Origin: Carnobacterium sp. CP1
GTDB lineage: Bacteria > Bacillota > Bacilli > Lactobacillales > Carnobacteriaceae
Assembly: GCF_001483965.1 (NCBI RefSeq)
Contig: NZ_CP010796.1
Location: 1,612,001 to 1,676,000, forward strand
Direction of reading: 5' to 3'
DNA: 64,000 bases
Part shown: one piece after another, positions 19,007 to 26,829 of the stretch
Position numbering within the stretch: the first letter of the stretch is position 1
How the letters are laid out: the number at the start of each line of letters is the position of its first letter
Notes under the pieces: model-generated
Databases searched by the model: none
The model's input: the letters and a program-made list of their open reading frames with translations, nothing else
What the model was told of the DNA's origin: nothing
Made by a program: the position numbers and the translations under genes

Positions 19007-19351
19007 ATGAGTCGATTAAAAAAAGATAGTATTATCATCCTATTGGTTACGATTGTTTGTTTTTTATTTGGTCTTTCTTTTAATTTCTTTTTTGATTGGA
19101 GAAATCCTTGGTTTATCATTACTTTTGTCCCTGCTTTTATTGGTCTCTATTACAGCATTGTTTATAAAAAACGCTTTAGAAAAGTAAAGGTGTGGAAAGA
19201 ACAACTCAACTTATCCGAAGAAGACTTAATTCGATTAAGCCATGCCAGCAAATACGATATTCCAAAATGGGAAAAAGGGAAAGTATCTCTCTCATGGCCA
19301 AAAATGTGCCGTTTAACAGATAAACTAGAAGAAATGATTCAGCAGAGTTAA
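19007..19351 (+). CDS. Small membrane protein with a charged C-terminal domain
   Basis: The 114-residue protein begins at an ATG 5 bases after AGAGGTG. Residues 8-30 and 34-52 form two membrane segments joined by a short FFDWRNPW loop. The cytosolic tail (60-114) is helical and charged, with NLSEEDLIRLSHASKYDIPK, which looks faintly like a helix-turn-helix of XRE type. No family is recognised. A decayed copy lies immediately upstream. Confidence 0.6.
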   Translation: MSRLKKDSIIILLVTIVCFLFGLSFNFFFDWRNPWFIITFVPAFIGLYYSIVYKKRFRKVKVWKEQLNLSEEDLIRLSHASKYDIPKWEKGKVSLSWPKMCRLTDKLEEMIQQS

Positions 19352-19409
19352 TGTTCTTAAGATATTAATTTATACAGAATACCCGTTATGAATTGGAAGG
19401 TAAAATAAA

Positions 19410-19574
19410 ATCACTAAAAAACTAGTTCTATTCTTTTTGGTGTTGGTAAGTGGAATATCTGTATTTGCATTGTATCAGGAAGGTTTCTTTTTGTATTATA
19501 AAAGCATCCAGAGAAACCTTATTGACTTCTCTAGATACTTTTTCTTTTTAGCTACGTTTTATCAAACCTCTTGA
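19410..19574 (+). other. Possible small membrane-peptide gene or relic
   Basis: A 54-codon open stretch reads KKLVLFFLVLVSGISVFALY, a signal-like hydrophobic segment, followed by a polar tail. GGAAGG lies 12 bases upstream, but the frame begins with ATC, not ATG, so it is a relic or uses an unusual start. Confidence 0.3.
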
Positions 19575-19581
19575 TGCATTT

Positions 19582-20565
19582 TTATATTACAATCTGGTTT
19601 CCACCATTTTTTTGGGCGGCTACTAATTTCTTAGCAACCTTTTGAATCAACTCGCTGATTGCTTCTTCTGATTGAAATGTAGAAATTCCTCCACTAATCG
19701 TTATATGGTGAGGCACATCAAAAACAGTTTCCAAAACGGTCTGCTTGATTGTTTCAGCCAATATCAACGCTTCTTCTATTTGCGTATTTTCCAATAGGAT
19801 TAAAAACACAGAATCTCTGTATCTTCCAGCCACATATTTGTCTTCAGTAGCAGCTTTTATCACCTGTCCTACGACTTTCAATATCTCTTCACTTAACACT
19901 ATTCCAAAATCTTCTTCATATTTAGTGTAATTATCGACATTTAGAACCATCACTGATAACGGGATGTCCTCTTTTTTCGATCTGTTCGCATGTTTTACCA
20001 ACTCTACGATAATAGACGATCGTGTGCGCAGAGAAGTAAGCGTATCTATCTTCATTCGACTAGTTAAGTTTTTATTTTTAACCTTCAATAGCTCTCTTTC
20101 CTGCTCTTCTTGTGTGATATCAAATACTATTCCTTTAAGAAAAAGCGGTTCATTTTTTTCGTTTCGCTCCGTTACCTTTCCACGATCCTGATACACTTTC
20201 CATGAGCCATCTTTAGCTTGAATACGGTACTTCACTTCCCAAACGGGCGTTTTCCCAGTCAGGTGATTTGTCATCTGCTGCATCACTTCATCTTTATCAT
20301 CGGGATGAACTTTGTCTGTAAAAAATTGATAAGGAACTTTCTCTGGTAAATCTTCTTTCATATACCCAATAGCTTCTGCTTTTAAAGGGTTAAATGTTAC
20401 TTCATTGGTAGTAAAATCCCAAAACCATTGCCCTAGATTTCCTGTCCATCCAAATTCTAGTCGTTCTGACTCTTGAATGGTTTGCAACAATTCTTTATTT
20501 AATCTGGTCAAAGAAGTCATCTGCAGAATCAACTCTTCTTTTGTATATTCTTGATAGTCTTGCAT
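19582..20565 (-). CDS. PAS-GGDEF protein with a degenerate GGDEF motif
   Basis: The 327-residue protein has an N-terminal PAS domain (about 30-155) with WFWDFTTNEVTFNPL and the PAC end FLKGIVFDITQEEQ, a short coiled linker, and a GGDEF fold (about 165-327) with DTLTSLRTRSSI and VLNVDNYTKYEEDFG. Where active cyclases have RYGGDEF it has RYRDSVF, so the GTP-binding/catalytic loop is lost. The end of the domain, ISGGISTF, is intact. A diguanylate cyclase activity is therefore unlikely; a receptor or scaffold role is possible. There is no membrane segment. AAGGAG precedes the ATG. Confidence 0.88.
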   Translation of the reverse strand: MQDYQEYTKEELILQMTSLTRLNKELLQTIQESERLEFGWTGNLGQWFWDFTTNEVTFNPLKAEAIGYMKEDLPEKVPYQFFTDKVHPDDKDEVMQQMTNHLTGKTPVWEVKYRIQAKDGSWKVYQDRGKVTERNEKNEPLFLKGIVFDITQEEQERELLKVKNKNLTSRMKIDTLTSLRTRSSIIVELVKHANRSKKEDIPLSVMVLNVDNYTKYEEDFGIVLSEEILKVVGQVIKAATEDKYVAGRYRDSVFLILLENTQIEEALILAETIKQTVLETVFDVPHHITISGGISTFQSEEAISELIQKVAKKLVAAQKNGGNQIVI

Positions 20566-20672
20566 AGTCCAGTCTCCTTTTTAAAACTTCCACATAGTTC
20601 TGGAATTTTTTAAACAACACCTTCCAATAATAAAAGGTAATTCTTTTTACTCTACACCAAAGTTCCCATTTC

Positions 20673-21221
20673 CTAATCTGATTTAAGGATGGCGTAAGTT
20701 GCTATATCGCAAAGATTTCCTTCATTATCTTTTGCTCCTTCTCTTTTGGTTCCTTCAAAACTCATGCCAACCTTTTCCATAACTTTTCCGGAACCTGGAT
20801 TTTCAGTATGGTGGCTGGCTTCTATTCTATTAATCCCAACTTCTTCAAATAAAAAGTCCTTAACAGCAATGAATGCTTCTGTCATAGTCCCTTGACCCCA
20901 GTAACGTTTAGCCATGCAGTATCCAATCATTGCGCATTCAATGTCGCTATTTATCTCGACCACGTCAATTGTTCCGATGACTTGCCGGTTTCCTTTTAAT
21001 TCTATACACCAACGGTAGCAGTCTTCTTGTTCTAATTCTTTTTCCCAACTTGAGATAGTGGCTTTTGTATCCTCGATACTTTTATGCGGTTTCCAAGTTA
21101 AATGTTTGGTTACTTCCTTATCACTTGCCCAGTTATGATACATATCTTCTGCATCATTCAATGTGATTCTTCTTAAGAGTAATCTTCCTGTTTCGAGTTG
21201 TTGAGTTCCTTTGTTTCTCAT
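20673..21221 (-). CDS. GNAT N-acetyltransferase (RimJ/RimL type)
   Basis: The 182-residue protein has LETGRLLLRRITLNDAEDMY at the start, IGYCMAKRYWGQGTMTEAF with the acetyl-CoA-binding pattern, and NRIEASHHTENPGSGKVMEK, the RimJ/RimL signature. It would transfer an acetyl group to a protein N-terminus or small amine. It is a single gene with a GGAGG 8 bases before the ATG. Substrate unknown. Confidence 0.88.
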   Translation of the reverse strand: MRNKGTQQLETGRLLLRRITLNDAEDMYHNWASDKEVTKHLTWKPHKSIEDTKATISSWEKELEQEDCYRWCIELKGNRQVIGTIDVVEINSDIECAMIGYCMAKRYWGQGTMTEAFIAVKDFLFEEVGINRIEASHHTENPGSGKVMEKVGMSFEGTKREGAKDNEGNLCDIATYAILKSD

Positions 21222-21486
21222 CCGATTATCCTCCCCAGGTATCGTTCTTCTATGTATATATAATACCTGATATATTTATACAATTCAGCAGATAATTTTT
21301 TTACAAATTATGGCTTTAAATGCTCTGAGTGAATATAGGCGCATATCAGACAGTTATCTAAAAAACACAAGAAAAAAAGCCTCTAACAAAATAAAATGGA
21401 CCCTACAAAACAGCTGAAGTTGCTTAGGGGTATTATCTGTGAGGTAGAAGTTCCAAGTCTAAACGCTTTTTCCCACACTATTTTTG

Positions 21487-21642
21487 CTATTCTTCTAAAT
21501 AAGAAATGTCTTTTTGGACAGTAACTTTTATACCGTCAAATTGTTCCTCGATATACTCTTGTACTTCTTCGTTATGGTATAGTTCGTCCAATTTCACTAT
21601 CGCTTCATTTATTATGTCAAATTTGTTCACATTATTTGGGTC
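21487..21642 (-). pseudogene. C-terminal relic of a MetQ/NlpA-type lipoprotein
   Basis: The minus strand reads DPNNVNKFDIINEAIVKLDE, LYHNEEVQEYIEEQFDGIKV and ends at TAG 21487-21489. This is the pattern of the last 50 residues of methionine-binding lipoproteins (a helix with LxxxYHSxEVQxYIxxxYxG). A TAG precedes it at 21643-21645, and nothing upstream continues the gene, so it is a remnant. A GTG at 21628-21630 could start a 47-codon frame, but no ribosome site is clear. The rest of 21222-21752 holds only the terminator below. Confidence 0.5.
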
Positions 21643-21677
21643 CTAAACAGCAAAAAAAACACCTTCCAATAATTAAA

Positions 21678-21719
21678 GCTGCTAAAGAGTCAAATAATCC
21701 TATCTGATCCTTTAGCAGC
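21678..21719 (-). terminator. Terminator of the P1B-ATPase gene
   Basis: GCTGCTAAAG pairs with CTTTAGCAGC around a long loop, with a weak T-rich tail on the minus strand. Confidence 0.65.
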
Positions 21720-21752
21720 CTTCTCTTTGGCAAGTGCTTTCTTTTAAAAAAA

Positions 21753-23663
21753 TTAAGCAGTATGTGCTGCTTCTGATGTTGAGTTAGTTTTCGTTTTCTT
21801 GAGGATCCTTTTGCCTTGTAAACGATAGTTCAATAGTCTCATTCCATTGAAAATAACAACTAAGATGCTTCCTTCGTGCACCAGCATGCCGATAGACATA
21901 TTCATCCATTCACTAAAGAAGACGCTGGCCAATAAGACTAAGACCACACCGACTGCAATGATAATATTTTGTTTCATATTTAGAGCAGTGGCTTTTGCCA
22001 AACCTAACGCATGCGGTAAACGGCTGAAGTCAGAGTTCATCAAGACCACATCGGACGTTTCAATGGCAACGTCTGTTCCATTTCCCATCGCAATTCCGAT
22101 ATCCGCTAAAGCTAGAGAAGGACTGTCGTTAACCCCATCTCCGACAAAAGCAACGATTTGGCCTGCTCTTTGTAATTTCTCGATATGAGCCGATTTATCT
22201 TCCGGCAGCATGTGTCCATGTGCTTCTGTTAATCCTAGTTCGCGAGCAACGGCATCCACCGTTCCTTGATTATCGCCAGAAAGAACAACCAGGTTTTTCA
22301 CACCTAATTTTTTTAACTCTTGCAGATCTTCTTTTACTCCCAAGCGGACTTGATCACGAATGCCCATCAGAATCTTCAATTCGCCATCGACCGCTGTCAG
22401 TACCAACGAGTTGCCATTTTTTTCAAAGCGTTCTACGTCTTTTTGTGCTTTTTTACTGAATACGGCATGTTCTTTTTCCATCAATGCAACATTTCCAATA
22501 GCTAGCCGGTGTCCGTTCACGTTTGCCACAATACCGCCGCCTTTGACGACTTCTGTTCCTTCCACGGTAGAAAGAGTCGTTTCGCCAATTTGTTGGAGGA
22601 CGGCTTTTGCAAGCGGGTGATCGGATTCACGTTCCACACTTGCCAAATAACCAAGTACTTCAGTGCCACCTTTCCCATAAAATTCTGTTTCCGCTACAGT
22701 TGGGTTCCCTACTGTCAATGTTCCTGTTTTATCAAATACGATCGTATCCACTCGGCTGAAGTCATGAATAACTTCGCTTCCTTTTAGCAGAACCCCGTTA
22801 CGGGCACCATTTCCAATACCGGCAACATTCGAAACGGGAACTCCGATAACCAATGCACCTGGACAGCCCAGCACCAAAATGGTAATCGCCAATTCGATGT
22901 TTTGGCTGAACACCCACACAACAAATGCAAGTACTAAGACAATTGGCGTGTAGTATTTGGCAAAGCGGTCAATGAACCGTTCTGCTTCGGATTTAGAATC
23001 TTGTGCTTCTTCAACCAATTCAATGATTTTTCCAAACGTCGTGTCTTCTCCCACTCGATCAGCACGAATTTGGATCGTTCCATTTTCTAAAATGGTGCCT
23101 GCAAAGACTTCTGAACCAACTGTTTTGTTTGCTGGAACTGATTCCCCTGTGATACTGGCTTCATTAATATGGCCTTCACCTGAAATGATGGTTCCATCTA
23201 CTGGGACTTTTGCGCCGGTTTTGACGAGCAAGACCTCTCCTTCGTCTACATCCTCCACGTCTACTTCTTCAAATTCTCCATCTTCCATTTGTCTTAAAGC
23301 ACTTTCTGGTGCCATTTCAGTTAATTCTTTGATAGCAGATCGGGTTTGATTCAATGTGCGTTGTTCCAAGAAATGTCCAAATAAAAATAAGAAAGTAACA
23401 ATAGCTGCTTCTTCGTAATTTTGAATTAAAAAAGCTCCGATGACAGCGATAGTGACTAGCAAATCAATGCTGACAACTTTTACTTTTATTGCTTGATACG
23501 CTTGGATAGCAATTGGAGCGACTCCAAAAATAGAAGCGATGATCAAAGACCATTCAGAGATCCTCACGTTTTCTAAAATAAAATGGCTAAAGAATCCTAG
23601 TCCGATCAACACACCGCTGATCAATGTCATTTGGTTTTTCTTACTTAGTATATAATGCTGCAT
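21753..23663 (-). CDS. P1B-type metal-translocating ATPase with a CPG motif
   Basis: The 636-residue pump has the P-type core: phosphorylation site DKTGTLTVGN, hinge GDGVNDSPSLALADIGIAMG, TGES actuator loop (ITGESVPANK) and an HP motif (SDHPLAKAVL). The metal motif in the sixth membrane helix is LGCPGAL: CPG rather than the usual CPC or SPC. It has no N-terminal HMA domain; a free HMA protein is encoded 0.5 kb upstream. The C-terminal HEGSILVVIFNGMRLL is typical of Zn/Cd/Co-type pumps. The ATG at 23663 (GGAGG 8 bases upstream) is preferred to a TTG at 23678. An FNR-like site lies at its promoter. The metal is not determinable. Confidence 0.92.
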   Translation of the reverse strand: MQHYILSKKNQMTLISGVLIGLGFFSHFILENVRISEWSLIIASIFGVAPIAIQAYQAIKVKVVSIDLLVTIAVIGAFLIQNYEEAAIVTFLFLFGHFLEQRTLNQTRSAIKELTEMAPESALRQMEDGEFEEVDVEDVDEGEVLLVKTGAKVPVDGTIISGEGHINEASITGESVPANKTVGSEVFAGTILENGTIQIRADRVGEDTTFGKIIELVEEAQDSKSEAERFIDRFAKYYTPIVLVLAFVVWVFSQNIELAITILVLGCPGALVIGVPVSNVAGIGNGARNGVLLKGSEVIHDFSRVDTIVFDKTGTLTVGNPTVAETEFYGKGGTEVLGYLASVERESDHPLAKAVLQQIGETTLSTVEGTEVVKGGGIVANVNGHRLAIGNVALMEKEHAVFSKKAQKDVERFEKNGNSLVLTAVDGELKILMGIRDQVRLGVKEDLQELKKLGVKNLVVLSGDNQGTVDAVARELGLTEAHGHMLPEDKSAHIEKLQRAGQIVAFVGDGVNDSPSLALADIGIAMGNGTDVAIETSDVVLMNSDFSRLPHALGLAKATALNMKQNIIIAVGVVLVLLASVFFSEWMNMSIGMLVHEGSILVVIFNGMRLLNYRLQGKRILKKTKTNSTSEAAHTA

Positions 23664-23700
23664 AATTTTTTCCTCCAATGTGTATTTTGTTGTTAAGTAA

Positions 23701-23742
23701 AGTATAGGACAATTTCAAAATATATAACTTGACGGCCATCAA
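23701..23742 (-). promoter_or_regulatory. FNR-type site and promoter of the P1B-ATPase gene
   Basis: TTGACGGCCATCAA (23729-23742) is a near match to the FNR box TTGAT-N4-ATCAA. On the minus strand TATACT (23706-23701) serves as -10, placing the start near 23694 and the box centre at about -41.5, the class II activator position. Confidence 0.7.
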
Positions 23743-23788
23743 GTTTGGAGAATTTCTATTTATTTCATTGGAGTTAATTAAGAAAAAA

Positions 23789-23820
23789 GCCCAGAAAGAA
23801 TAGTTAGTTTCTTTCTGGGC
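23789..23820 (-). terminator. Terminator between the small protein gene and the ATPase gene
   Basis: GCCCAGAAAGAA pairs with TTCTTTCTGGGC and is followed by TTTTTT on the minus strand, so the ATPase needs its own promoter. Confidence 0.85.
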
Positions 23821-23841
23821 GTACATTTTTTTAAAGATACA

Positions 23842-24135
23842 TCAAGCTTGGTACGCTTGATCTGTTTCAGAAAGCATGTTGTATACCGCAGCATACGTTC
23901 CGCAAACATCACCAGGGATGGTGTAATTGTTTGTAACTTCACGCAATTGAGTGAGTTCCGCATCTAAATTGGGTTTAGTTGAACCGGCTATTTGTATTTT
24001 CTCCTTTATTTCACTGAACAATTCTCGTACTTCAAACGCTTCAGGGTGGTTCTTACCATGGGCACGTGTAATTGCTACTGTAAATATATCTAATTTTTCA
24101 AAATACTTATCTGCCACTTCATTGAGTAGTGCCAT
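23842..24135 (-). CDS. Small helical protein resembling an iron-sulfur-repair (RIC) half
   Basis: The 97-residue protein is all-helical: LNEVADKYFEKLDIFTVAIT, HPEAFEVRELFSEIKEKIQ and DVCGTYAAVYNMLSETDQ. The HPE-x-x-x-V-x-x-LF-x-x-I pattern recalls segments of di-iron RIC/ScdA-like proteins, but only a few His/Glu ligands are present, so I do not assert iron binding. It lies 31 bases after the HMA-protein gene, in the same unit, and before the P1B-ATPase. A metal-linked or redox-linked role in anaerobic conditions is inferred from its FNR-controlled neighbours. Confidence 0.65.
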   Translation of the reverse strand: MALLNEVADKYFEKLDIFTVAITRAHGKNHPEAFEVRELFSEIKEKIQIAGSTKPNLDAELTQLREVTNNYTIPGDVCGTYAAVYNMLSETDQAYQA

Positions 24136-24166
24136 TATACATTCCTTCTTTCTGATTTGTGTTCGT

Positions 24167-24403
24167 TTAAGAAGATTTCACTTTGGTTTTAAGGACTGGG
24201 TAGCCCAAGTCGATGATTGCTTTTTCAATTTCTTCAATAGAAAGAGTATCTGCATCAAAATCGGCTTTTACTTTACTGGAGTTAAACAAAACCTTTACAC
24301 TGTCTTTGTCGATTCCGTTCAACCCTTTTACTGCGCTCTCAATTTTTTGCAAACAACTTGGACAAGATAATGCTTCTAATGTAAGGACTGCTTTTGACAT
24401 CAT
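24167..24403 (-). CDS. Heavy-metal-associated (HMA/CopZ-like) domain protein
   Basis: The 78-residue protein is a single ferredoxin-like HMA domain. The metal-binding loop reads LSCPSCLQKIESAVKGL (CxxC), followed by the conserved VKVLFNSSKVKADFD and IEEIEKAIIDLGYPVL. Such proteins carry Cu(I), Zn or similar ions to P1B-ATPases, and the pump nearby lacks an HMA domain, so this is its likely partner. AAGGGG lies 6 bases before ATG 24403. An FNR-type promoter is upstream. The Pro-Ser spacing in the loop does not fix the metal. Confidence 0.88.
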   Translation of the reverse strand: MMSKAVLTLEALSCPSCLQKIESAVKGLNGIDKDSVKVLFNSSKVKADFDADTLSIEEIEKAIIDLGYPVLKTKVKSS

Positions 24404-24470
24404 TCATTTCCCCTTTATTTTTTTATTTGTAGTAGAGGTTTTTTCTTCGCCTCTTTCTCTTTACACTTGT

Positions 24471-24512
24471 AGTATAGTTGGTTTGTACTGAATAAAAATT
24501 GACGCGCATCAA
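24471..24512 (-). promoter_or_regulatory. FNR-type site and promoter of the HMA-protein operon
   Basis: TTGACGCGCATCAA (24499-24512) matches the FNR box with one change. The minus-strand -10 TATACT (24476-24471) puts the start near 24464 and the box centre at about -41.5, the same geometry as the ATPase promoter. Confidence 0.7.
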
Positions 24513-24606
24513 GTTTTTATTTTTTTTTTGAATTTGGATGCGTTCGCATTTGTTTTACGTGTTTATTTCAGAAAAAAACGGTTGGATCATTTCTTGGAAA
24601 ATAATT

Positions 24607-24850
24607 GAGGCGAACAGCTGCAGTTGGTTTACTTGGTGAACGGCTGCTAAAAAAGGTGCCATTCCGCTTCTGGTGTTAGCGGCCCCATCTTCGCCTCTAC
24701 TATATAAAAAAATCAGGATAAGCCCGCTTTGACTAGAAAGAAATTTAGGAAATCAGGCTTGGGGAGCAACGCAGAGCGTAATAGGCAGGAGACTTCCAGC
24801 TTTAGTCGGTTCGTCGAATCGTACAAAGCGAGTGCAGCGAGATTTTGAAC
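24607..24850. other. GC-richer structured intergenic segment
   Basis: No gene is visible. Nested complementary pieces, GAGGCGAA/TTCGCCTC (24607-24614 with 24690-24697) and GGCTGCTAA/TTAGCGGCC (24642-24650 with 24676-24684), could form a large hairpin. A second GC-richer part (24760-24850) is unlike the AT-rich flanks and ends shortly before the etfA terminator. It may be a decayed repeat element or structured RNA. Confidence 0.4.
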
Positions 24851-24910
24851 CCTTTGGTAAAAGCTTTTTTCCTATTTTCCTACAATTGTTTTATACTATT
24901 CTATACCAAA

Positions 24911-24958
24911 AAGAACAGCAGTACACATCCACGGTCATGGATATGTATTGCTGTTCTT
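24911..24958 (-). terminator. Terminator of the acd-etfB-etfA operon
   Basis: AAGAACAGCA and its complement TGCTGTTCTT form the base of a long stem; on the minus strand it ends in TTTTT. Confidence 0.85.
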
Positions 24959-25045
24959 AATATGTTTGGCGTAGAAATTTACATTTTACCTTTGGCTTTT
25001 TTTTTTTATAAAAATTGTTTCACCATAACACACGGTCTCTCATCA

Positions 25046-26014
25046 TTACTGAACAACTTTTAAGAAGCCTTCTAAGAAGCTGACTGAGTCTCCAATGTAA
25101 CTGTAATCTGAATGTTGGAAAATGGGTGCTTCTGGATCCTTATTAACAGACACGATTAGTTCTGCACTTCCAATTCCAGTTGTATACTGTACTGCTCCAT
25201 GGATACCCAAATTAATCAATAGTCTGGGTGCAATAGCATTTCCAGATTGTCCAATTTGATCATCTCCACTAAATTTAGGATGATCTGTTAGAGGACGTGT
25301 CACTCCGATTTTTGCCCCAAGTTTGCGGGCAAGTTCTTCTGCCAAAGCAACAGCTTTTTCATCTGCAGCTCCTCTTCCTAGTGCGATTACTCGATCTGCA
25401 TTTGCAATACTGTCGCTTTTAGAAAGTAGAGGAGTTTCTTCTATAATTTTCACTCGTTTTGCTTCTTTAAAAGACAAATCACTTACTTCTGTTACTGTAA
25501 CTAATTCACTATTACTTTTCTTAGCTTCAAAGGTATTTGGTCGTACGGAAGCCATTTGCGGGCGATGGTCCGGACAGATAATCTCACACATAATATTGTC
25601 ACCATAAGATGGTTTTATTTGAACAAGTAAATCGCCATCGAACGTTAGATTTAAGCAATCTGATGTCAGACCAGTATTTAGCTTTGCTTGCAAGCGAGGT
25701 GCAATTGAACGGCCGACAACTGTAGCTCCAAAAAGAATACTATTTGGCTTGCGATGTTTTGCTAACTCTGCCATTAGACTAGCAATTTCAGAATCGGTTG
25801 CATCTTTCAAACGATCATCTTTTACTACGACTATTTCATCTGGACCGTACTCTTTAATGTTATCTTCTAATTTTTTATCAGTTGCTTCAAATAAGATCAC
25901 AACAACCTTTTTATCACCAGCAATCTCTTTTGCTTTGGTTATCAATTGGTAGGTAACGGGTTGGATGATTCCTACATGCTTTTCCGCGTATACCCAAATT
26001 TCCTGGCTAGTCAT
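25046..26014 (-). CDS. etfA: Electron transfer flavoprotein alpha subunit
   Basis: The 322-residue protein has the EtfA layout: an N-terminal domain with IWVYAEKHVG and LFGATVVGRSIAPRLQAKL, then the FAD domain with RVIALGRGAADEKAVALAEE, LGAKIGVTRPLTD, IGQSGNAIAPRLLINLGI and the end motif GIGSAELIVSVNKDPEAPIF. Together with EtfB it accepts electrons from the acyl-CoA dehydrogenase encoded first in the operon. The ATG at 26014 has AAAGG 8 bases upstream. It is the last gene of an operon under an FNR-type site. The final electron acceptor is not encoded here. Confidence 0.95.
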   Translation of the reverse strand: MTSQEIWVYAEKHVGIIQPVTYQLITKAKEIAGDKKVVVILFEATDKKLEDNIKEYGPDEIVVVKDDRLKDATDSEIASLMAELAKHRKPNSILFGATVVGRSIAPRLQAKLNTGLTSDCLNLTFDGDLLVQIKPSYGDNIMCEIICPDHRPQMASVRPNTFEAKKSNSELVTVTEVSDLSFKEAKRVKIIEETPLLSKSDSIANADRVIALGRGAADEKAVALAEELARKLGAKIGVTRPLTDHPKFSGDDQIGQSGNAIAPRLLINLGIHGAVQYTTGIGSAELIVSVNKDPEAPIFQHSDYSYIGDSVSFLEGFLKVVQ

Positions 26015-26029
26015 TTTTCTCAACCTTTC

Positions 26030-26824
26030 TTAGAGCAAATTGCTGGCTCTCATTTGTATTAATAATTCACGAATGGCTTCATCAGGTGTTCCTTCAAGAA
26101 ATGTTGTGGCTTTCACTTCTTTTTCCGGCGCCCATACACTACGCACGACTGTTGGTGACCCTTTTAAGCCTATTCTCTCAGCGTCAACAGCTAAGTTGTT
26201 TTCATCCCAAACACGAATATTTTTTTGATAGCTTTTTTGGATGTTGCGAGGATTTGGGTAACGCGGCTCGTTCAGTTCACTACGGACTGTCACTACTGCA
26301 GGCAATTGGAACTCAATTTTTTGCTGCATATTCTCTAATAACCGAGTTGCAGTCATTACTTGTTTATCGTGACCATGCAGTTCACTAACAAATGTAATTT
26401 GTGGCCAGTCTAAAAATTCAGACACGATTGGTCCAACCTGACTCGTATCAGCATCTACTGACTGGCGTCCAAATAAAACTAAATCTACATTTTTCAATTT
26501 CTTGACAGCTTGCGATAAAACATAGCCTGTTGCTAAAGTATCTGCTCCACCGAACTTTCTTGAACTTAATAGTACAGCATCATCACAACCCATAGCTAAG
26601 CCTTGTCGTAAAGTCATCTCAAAATCTGGGGGACCCATAGACAACAAGATAACCTCTCCTCCCCACTCATCTTTCAAGCGAAGTGCTGCTTCAATGGCAT
26701 TTTTATCATAAGGGTTCATCACTCCAGGTTCTCCTGAGCGAATTAAGTTTTTAGTAATCGGATCAATTTTCAAGTTATTAGAAACAGGCACTTGTTTAAT
26801 ACATACGACAATCTTTAAGCTCAT
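26030..26824 (-). CDS. etfB: Electron transfer flavoprotein beta subunit
   Basis: The 264-residue protein has EtfB features: KIVVCIKQVPVSNNLKIDP at the start, VMNPYDKNAIEAALRLKDEW, LFGRQSVDADTSQVGPIVSE in the nucleotide-binding part, and the ADVTVRSELNEPRYPN-like stretch VVTVRSELNEPRYPN. It pairs with EtfA to form the FAD-carrying heterodimer. The ATG at 26824 (AAAGGAG 8 bases upstream) starts 5 bases after the dehydrogenase stop. Whether the dimer is bifurcating cannot be told by eye. Confidence 0.95.
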   Translation of the reverse strand: MSLKIVVCIKQVPVSNNLKIDPITKNLIRSGEPGVMNPYDKNAIEAALRLKDEWGGEVILLSMGPPDFEMTLRQGLAMGCDDAVLLSSRKFGGADTLATGYVLSQAVKKLKNVDLVLFGRQSVDADTSQVGPIVSEFLDWPQITFVSELHGHDKQVMTATRLLENMQQKIEFQLPAVVTVRSELNEPRYPNPRNIQKSYQKNIRVWDENNLAVDAERIGLKGSPTVVRSVWAPEKEVKATTFLEGTPDEAIRELLIQMRASNLL

Positions 26825-26829
26825 TGAAC

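Noticed and set aside
22220-22787. Overlapping plus-strand frames inside the P1B-ATPase gene
   Set aside because: Several overlapping frames occur opposite a clear gene with full P-type motifs; they are shadows.
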